From Lysobacterales bacterium (GTDB lineage Bacteria > Pseudomonadota > Gammaproteobacteria > Xanthomonadales > SZUA-36), in NCBI GenBank assembly GCA_029859505.1, contig JAOUCZ010000012.1, forward strand, positions 1 through 38,209: DNA of 38,209 nucleotides, written 5' to 3'. Both the position numbers and the translations under genes were made by a program. The notes under the pieces were generated by a model. It was not told the DNA's origin. It ran no database searches and saw nothing but the letters and a program-made list of their open reading frames with translations. Each line of letters begins with the position of its first letter. Position 1 is the first letter of the stretch. Below are positions 34,224 through 38,209 of the stretch, in pieces.

Positions 34224-35354
34224 GTGAGTTTTCTGTTAAAAACAACTATAAGAAGTCTCAGTAAACCATTGGCAAGGAAAAGGAATGGGGGAGTCTTGAA
34301 ACTGTTTGGAAAAAAAACAGATCCAGTTATAGGACTGGATATTGGCTCGACAAGTGTGCGTCTGCTGCAATTGTCCAGTCATGGGTCCGGATATCGGATT
34401 GACCACTTTGCTGTAGAGCCTCTCGGCGAAGGCGTGGTGGTTGATAAGGCTGTACAGGACGTTGAAGCCATCTCGAACGCCATTTCTCGTGCGATCAAGA
34501 CGTCGGGCACTCGTGCCAAGTCCTGCGCCATAGCGGTTTCCGGTTCGGCCGTATTCACCAAGACAATCAGTCTGCCGTCAGATTTGGCAGAAGCTGATAT
34601 TGAAAGTCAGGTGCAAATCGAGGCCAATCAATATATCCCTTACCCGCTTAATGAGGTCAGCCTTGATTTTGAAGTGCTGGGGCCTTCGGCGCGCAATGCG
34701 GATCTGATTGATATTCTGCTCGCAGCAAGTAAGAGTGAGAACGTCGAAAGCCGGCAGGATGCTATTGATGCTGCAGGTTTGAAAACAAAAGTTGTCGACG
34801 TCGAGGCTTTCGCGATAGCAAACGCATTCGAACTGATACGAAAACGCGATGGTGTAAACCGTAGTGAGGCTGTCGGATTGTTTGATATCGGTTATGACCT
34901 GACCACATTACTGGTGATCAAGGGTAACCAGGTGATCTATACACGTGATCATCCATTTGGCGGGCATCAGTTACTGGAAGAAACCCAGCGTCGTTACGAC
35001 ATGACTGCGGAACAAGCTGGCTTTTTTGAGCGCAACGAGCAAGCGCCGGACGATTTTGAAGAAGAAGTTCTGGAACCATTCCAATTGAACGTCGTTCACC
35101 AGATCAGCCGTGCATTGCAGTTTTACGCCTCGAGTAACGAATATTCCAACATTGGTACGATTTACCTTTCCGGCGGCACCGCATCACTTAGAGGTCTGGC
35201 ACCCATGGTTCAGCAGGAACTTGGGATGACAACGCGGATCGCCGATCCTGTTTCCGGCATGGATATCGCACAGAATGTGGCTGTAACCGCGATTAAGCGC
35301 AATGCCAATAATCTGATGATCGCCATGGGCTTGGCTTTGAGAGGGTTTGACTGA
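34224..35354 (+). CDS. pilM: PilM, actin-like type IV pilus assembly ATPase
   Basis: A cytoplasmic actin-fold protein (PilM_2). Motifs are VIGLDIGSTSVRLLQLSSHG (phosphate 1), AVSGSAVFTKTISLP, IEANQYIPYPLNEVSLDFEV, VVDVEAFA, GLFDIGYDLTTLLV and IYLSGGTASLRGL. It binds the cytoplasmic N-terminus of PilN and joins the inner-membrane alignment complex to the pilus motors. The start is uncertain: GTG 34224 gives 376 residues with an extra ~24-residue basic N-terminus and only weak ribosome site, while TTG 34296 (LKLFGKKTDPVIG) matches the homologues' start and follows purine-rich AAGGAATGGGGGAG. It is first in the pilMNOPQ operon and overlaps pilN by one base. Confidence 0.94.
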   Translation: MSFLLKTTIRSLSKPLARKRNGGVLKLFGKKTDPVIGLDIGSTSVRLLQLSSHGSGYRIDHFAVEPLGEGVVVDKAVQDVEAISNAISRAIKTSGTRAKSCAIAVSGSAVFTKTISLPSDLAEADIESQVQIEANQYIPYPLNEVSLDFEVLGPSARNADLIDILLAASKSENVESRQDAIDAAGLKTKVVDVEAFAIANAFELIRKRDGVNRSEAVGLFDIGYDLTTLLVIKGNQVIYTRDHPFGGHQLLEETQRRYDMTAEQAGFFERNEQAPDDFEEEVLEPFQLNVVHQISRALQFYASSNEYSNIGTIYLSGGTASLRGLAPMVQQELGMTTRIADPVSGMDIAQNVAVTAIKRNANNLMIAMGLALRGFD

Positions 35355-35959
35355 TGGCCAGAATTAATTTATTGCCATGGCGGGAAGAAAAACGCAGGGA
35401 ACGGCAACGACAGTTCATGTCTTCCTTACTTCTGACGGCTATTTTGGGTGTCGTACTGGTATTTTTCGCCGGTTTCGTTTTTGACCAGAAAATTTCGCAT
35501 CAGCAATCCAGAAATGAAATGGTTCAGAGAGAAATCAAGGCGCTGGAAATTCGGATAAAGAGAATCGAAGAACTTGAGCGGACACGGGCACGCCTGATTT
35601 CACGTAAACAGGTTATCGAACGCTTGCAGGCCAGTCGCTCCACGACCGTGGAGTTGATGGATAAGCTGGCAAAAACGATTCCTGTTGGTGTAACCCTGAC
35701 GACCATTCAGCAACAGGGCAAAAACCTCGCGCTGATTGGTACCAGTCAATCCAATGCGAGGGTGTCGGCCTATCTGAGGCAATTGGAAAAAAATGATTTG
35801 TTCCTTAGTCCTCAGTTGGATTACGTGCGAACGGCATCTAATCCCGTTACCGCCACTGAACCTTATCAGTTCAGTATCAAGGTTCAGTTACGCCCACCAA
35901 AATCTGCGGATGAAGAAGATGGTTTTGATGATCCGGATGGTCAGGGAGGTACAGCATGA
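35354..35959 (+). CDS. pilN: PilN, type IV pilus inner-membrane alignment protein
   Basis: A 201-residue bitopic protein. The cytoplasmic N-terminus MARINLLPWREEKRRERQRQ is the diagnostic PilN motif that inserts into PilM. A transmembrane helix (about 22-43, MSSLLLTAILGVVLVFFAGF) is followed by a coiled coil (about 48-95) and a periplasmic ferredoxin-like domain. PilN pairs with PilO to bridge the inner membrane to PilP/PilQ. Its ATG overlaps the pilM stop (TGATG) and its end overlaps pilO by four bases, so translation of the operon is coupled. Confidence 0.95.
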   Translation: MARINLLPWREEKRRERQRQFMSSLLLTAILGVVLVFFAGFVFDQKISHQQSRNEMVQREIKALEIRIKRIEELERTRARLISRKQVIERLQASRSTTVELMDKLAKTIPVGVTLTTIQQQGKNLALIGTSQSNARVSAYLRQLEKNDLFLSPQLDYVRTASNPVTATEPYQFSIKVQLRPPKSADEEDGFDDPDGQGGTA

Positions 35960-36600
35960 TTATCCAAGACCTCAGGGACGTCGACTTTTCGGATATTGGC
36001 GCTGCAACAACCGCGGTTAAGTCTATCTTGCTTTCAGTTTTGTTAATTCTGTTACTTGTCGCAGGCTACTTTCTCTTGATTGACGATAAGAAGGTTGAAT
36101 TGGAGCAGTCCCGACAACAGGAGCTGGTGTTACTGGCTGATTTTGAATTCAAGCAGCAAAAAGCAGCCAACCTGGAAGCTTATGAACAGCAGTTGGTAGA
36201 TATGCAGGAACTGCTGGAAACCATGTTCAGGCAACTGCCAAACAAAACAGAGATGGATAAGCTGCTGGTAGATGTTTCCCAGACTGCCCTGGCAGCGGGA
36301 ATTGACGTACAGCTGTTCGAACCACAAGCGGAAGCTTTTCAGGACTTTTATGCAGAGCGTCCGATCAGTGTCAGGATGTTGGGTGATTATCATGAGTTCG
36401 GAGATTTTGTCAGCGGCGTTGCGGCGCTGCCCCGGGTTGTGATTTTGACAATGCATGACATCTCATTGAAACGCGCTGGGTCAGGTCAAAGTCGTTTCGG
36501 TGACTCGGAAGGGCGACTGATTTTGGAAGGCCGGGTCAAGACCTATCGTTATGTAGATGAAGATGAAGTTGCTCAGAGAGCGGCGGAGCAAGCACCATGA
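35956..36600 (+). CDS. pilO: PilO, type IV pilus inner-membrane alignment protein
   Basis: A 214-residue PilO. A short cytoplasmic segment with DLRDVDFSDIGAA is followed by a transmembrane helix (about 23-43, ILLSVLLILLLVAGYFLLID), a coiled coil (about 48-90) and a periplasmic domain containing LPNKTEMDKLLVDVSQTALA and YHEFGDFVSGVAALPRVVIL, both typical PilO blocks. It forms heterodimers with PilN in the periplasm. It overlaps both neighbours by four bases (ATGA), as in other pilMNOPQ operons. Confidence 0.95.
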   Translation: MIIQDLRDVDFSDIGAATTAVKSILLSVLLILLLVAGYFLLIDDKKVELEQSRQQELVLLADFEFKQQKAANLEAYEQQLVDMQELLETMFRQLPNKTEMDKLLVDVSQTALAAGIDVQLFEPQAEAFQDFYAERPISVRMLGDYHEFGDFVSGVAALPRVVILTMHDISLKRAGSGQSRFGDSEGRLILEGRVKTYRYVDEDEVAQRAAEQAP

Positions 36601-37136
36601 AACGTATTGGCAAACAGATTCGACATGTTGCCGGCATGGTTTTGGTCGCTGCACTTCTGGTTGGGTGCAGTGAAAGCATGAGTGACCTGGAACAGTATAT
36701 TGCTTCAGTTAAAGCAAGACCGGCTGATCCGATTTCACCAATTCCACCGGTTAAAACATACACACCTTATGAATATGAAGGGATGATAGGCCGCGATCCG
36801 TTCCTCCAGTCGATATCCGAAGGCAGTGATGATGTTCGCGCCTCGAGAGGTACCGGGCCTAGACCGGATTTTGAAAGGTCTAAAGAATACCTTGAGCGTT
36901 ATGAGCTTGATACCTTGTCAATGGTCGGGACGTTTAGCAACGATGAATCTTACTGGGCTTTGGTGCGTGATCCTGAAGGGGTCATTCACCGCGTACCGGT
37001 TGGAAACTACATTGGCAAGAACCATGGCCAAGTGGTCAATATTAGTAGTACAGAAGTAAATTTGAGTGAACTGATTTCGGATGGCGCGGATGGCTGGCTT
37101 GTCAGGGAAGCTTCCATCGCTTTGGGTGAGGGATAA
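36597..37136 (+). CDS. pilP: PilP, type IV pilus lipoprotein
   Basis: A 179-residue lipoprotein. A signal peptide with positive N-terminus (MKRIGKQIRH) leads to the lipobox LLVGC, with lipidated Cys at 24. The family segment YEYEGMIGRDPFLQ is followed by the beta-sandwich domain (LERYELDTLSMVGTFSNDE, then VPVGNYIGKNHGQVV). PilP binds PilN/PilO through its N-terminal linker and the PilQ periplasmic N0 domain through its C-terminal domain. It overlaps pilO by four bases and lies 41 bp before pilQ. Confidence 0.95.
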   Translation: MKRIGKQIRHVAGMVLVAALLVGCSESMSDLEQYIASVKARPADPISPIPPVKTYTPYEYEGMIGRDPFLQSISEGSDDVRASRGTGPRPDFERSKEYLERYELDTLSMVGTFSNDESYWALVRDPEGVIHRVPVGNYIGKNHGQVVNISSTEVNLSELISDGADGWLVREASIALGEG

Positions 37137-37177
37137 TCCGCTTAGCGCATGGAAAGCGCGACTTTGAGGGTACAGCC

Positions 37178-38209
37178 ATGCACAGCAAAAAGGATATTAC
37201 ATTGAAAGGGATACTGACCGGTATGTGGGGACAGTTTATGGATAGCAGAAGGACTGGAATTCATTTGGGTTTGGGCTTGGCTTTGTTGTTATTGCCCGCT
37301 TTATCAGCATGGGCATCAAGTGATGTTACAGCGGCGGATTACAGCAGTAATGCGGAAGGTGATGTGGTGATCACATTGTCAACCGATGGCGATGATCCGA
37401 ATGTCAGCGTGTTTGCGACGGAAAGCCCGGCGCGAATTATTCTGGATTTGGCAGATACAAGCAGTCAGGTTGATGCGAGTCCTGTCACTGTCGGTATCGG
37501 ACCGGTGCAGAAGTTCACAACACTGGCGGCCGGTGGCCGAACCCGGGTTATGGTGGATCTATCCAAACTCGCAACCTACGACTACCAGTCAGGAAATGGC
37601 CAGGTTGTTTTGACAATAGCCGGGAACGGTGAGGGCTCTACCGCACCACGCAGTAGTAGTGGTACCGCGAAGTTTACGGTTGAGAACATTGATTTCCGGC
37701 GTGGTGGAGATGGTCAAAGCAAGGTGATTATCAGTCTCGATCAGGACAGCTCAAACATATCGGTCAATTCTCGCGAAGGCGGTTTATCAATCGACGTTTT
37801 TGATACCCATCTGCCGGATGAGTTGAATCAGAGACTTGATGTTGTGGATTTTGCAACACCTGTACAAATTATTGATTCAGAAGAATTAGGCAGTGCTGTT
37901 CGGGTTGAACTGGAAGTAGCCGGTCTTTATGAGCACATGGCATATCAACAAGATAATGACTGGATCATTGAAGTCTCGGAACTCAAGGCGGCACAGATAG
38001 ACGCGTCCAAGGAGATCGTTGAGTTTTACCAGGAGAAAGAATACGAAGGCGCCAGGGTAACTTTCAACTTCCAGGACATACCGGTACGTTCCGTACTGCA
38101 GTTGATAGCCGATGTCTCAAATCTCAATATCGTTGTTGCTGACAATGTGAGTGGCAACCTGACACTCAGACTGACCAATGTGCCCTGGGACCAGGCGCTG
38201 GATATTGTA
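37178..38209 (+). CDS. pilQ: PilQ, type IV pilus secretin (partial, N-terminal 344 codons)
   Basis: This frame is missing from the ORF track because it runs off the right edge. ATG 37178 follows GAGGG at seven bases; MDSRRTGIHL (20 codons in) is an alternative start. After a signal peptide (GLGLALLLLPALSAWA) there are two AMIN domains (about residues 55-150 and 165-265; ARIILDLADTSSQ and SKVIISLDQD) that bind peptidoglycan, then the start of the secretin N0/STN domain (VTFNFQDIPVRSVLQLIADV, then LRLTNVPWDQALDIV). PilQ is the outer-membrane channel for the pilus; the N1 and secretin beta-barrel parts lie beyond the window. Confidence 0.95.
   Translation, partial: MHSKKDITLKGILTGMWGQFMDSRRTGIHLGLGLALLLLPALSAWASSDVTAADYSSNAEGDVVITLSTDGDDPNVSVFATESPARIILDLADTSSQVDASPVTVGIGPVQKFTTLAAGGRTRVMVDLSKLATYDYQSGNGQVVLTIAGNGEGSTAPRSSSGTAKFTVENIDFRRGGDGQSKVIISLDQDSSNISVNSREGGLSIDVFDTHLPDELNQRLDVVDFATPVQIIDSEELGSAVRVELEVAGLYEHMAYQQDNDWIIEVSELKAAQIDASKEIVEFYQEKEYEGARVTFNFQDIPVRSVLQLIADVSNLNIVVADNVSGNLTLRLTNVPWDQALDIV

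Overview
The window is a gene-dense chromosomal segment from a gammaproteobacterium. The evidence is the gene order. bioA-rsmE / chpC-chpA-pilJ-pilI-pilG / gshB-tonB-yqgE-ruvX is essentially the Pseudomonas PA0420-PA0404 neighbourhood, yicC-gmk-rpoZ-spoT-(ridA)-recG is the gammaproteobacterial stringent-response cluster, and a PBP1A gene lies divergent from pilMNOPQ. Base composition looks even (around half GC), and I see no prophage, insertion sequence, CRISPR array, tRNA or rRNA. The membrane-anchored TolB-like/TPR protein suggests a marine Woeseia/Xanthomonadales-like lineage, but that placement is inference.

Layout. 1-877: end of bioA and the complete rsmE. 913-9785 (minus strand): a Pil-Chp chemosensory operon (pilG, pilI, pilJ, chpA, chpC) that controls type IV pili. 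It has no pilH, no pilK methyltransferase and no chpB methylesterase. 10051-13041 (plus): gshB, a TonB-family protein, yqgE and ruvX. 13042-13345: a structured intergenic region with a minus-strand terminator. 13346-15829 (minus): an orphan LytTR response regulator and the comM ATPase. 16141-19585 (plus): a P-II protein, a 3-hydroxyisobutyrate-dehydrogenase-family enzyme and a membrane TolB-like/TPR protein. 19607-26120 (minus): recG, ridA, spoT, rpoZ, gmk, yicC. 26246-30814 (plus): rph, rdgB, a ~270-bp palindromic repeat element, hemW, rpmE2 (type B L31) and gltA. 30851-33985 (minus): an uncharacterised gene overlapping the end of a PBP1A gene (mrcA) that is broken by an apparent one-base frameshift. 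34224-38209 (plus): pilM, pilN, pilO, pilP and the first part of pilQ.

How the genes work together. The two ends of the window hold two halves of one machine: the Pil-Chp signalling array that regulates pilus motors, and the PilMNOPQ alignment complex and secretin through which the pilus crosses the envelope. A TonB-like protein next to the array may also contribute, since Pseudomonas TonB3 is linked to twitching motility. The central gmk-rpoZ-spoT cluster joins GMP phosphorylation, RNA polymerase assembly and (p)ppGpp turnover. Rph, RdgB and YicC act in RNA and nucleotide housekeeping.

Most unusual items: the interleaved inverted-repeat element between rdgB and hemW, the mrcA frameshift, the Glu-Glu-Val minisatellite inside chpA, the slimmed-down Chp operon, the uncharacterised gene coupled to mrcA, and a structured RNA candidate downstream of the LytTR gene. 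I did not find a convincing wholly new multi-gene system.
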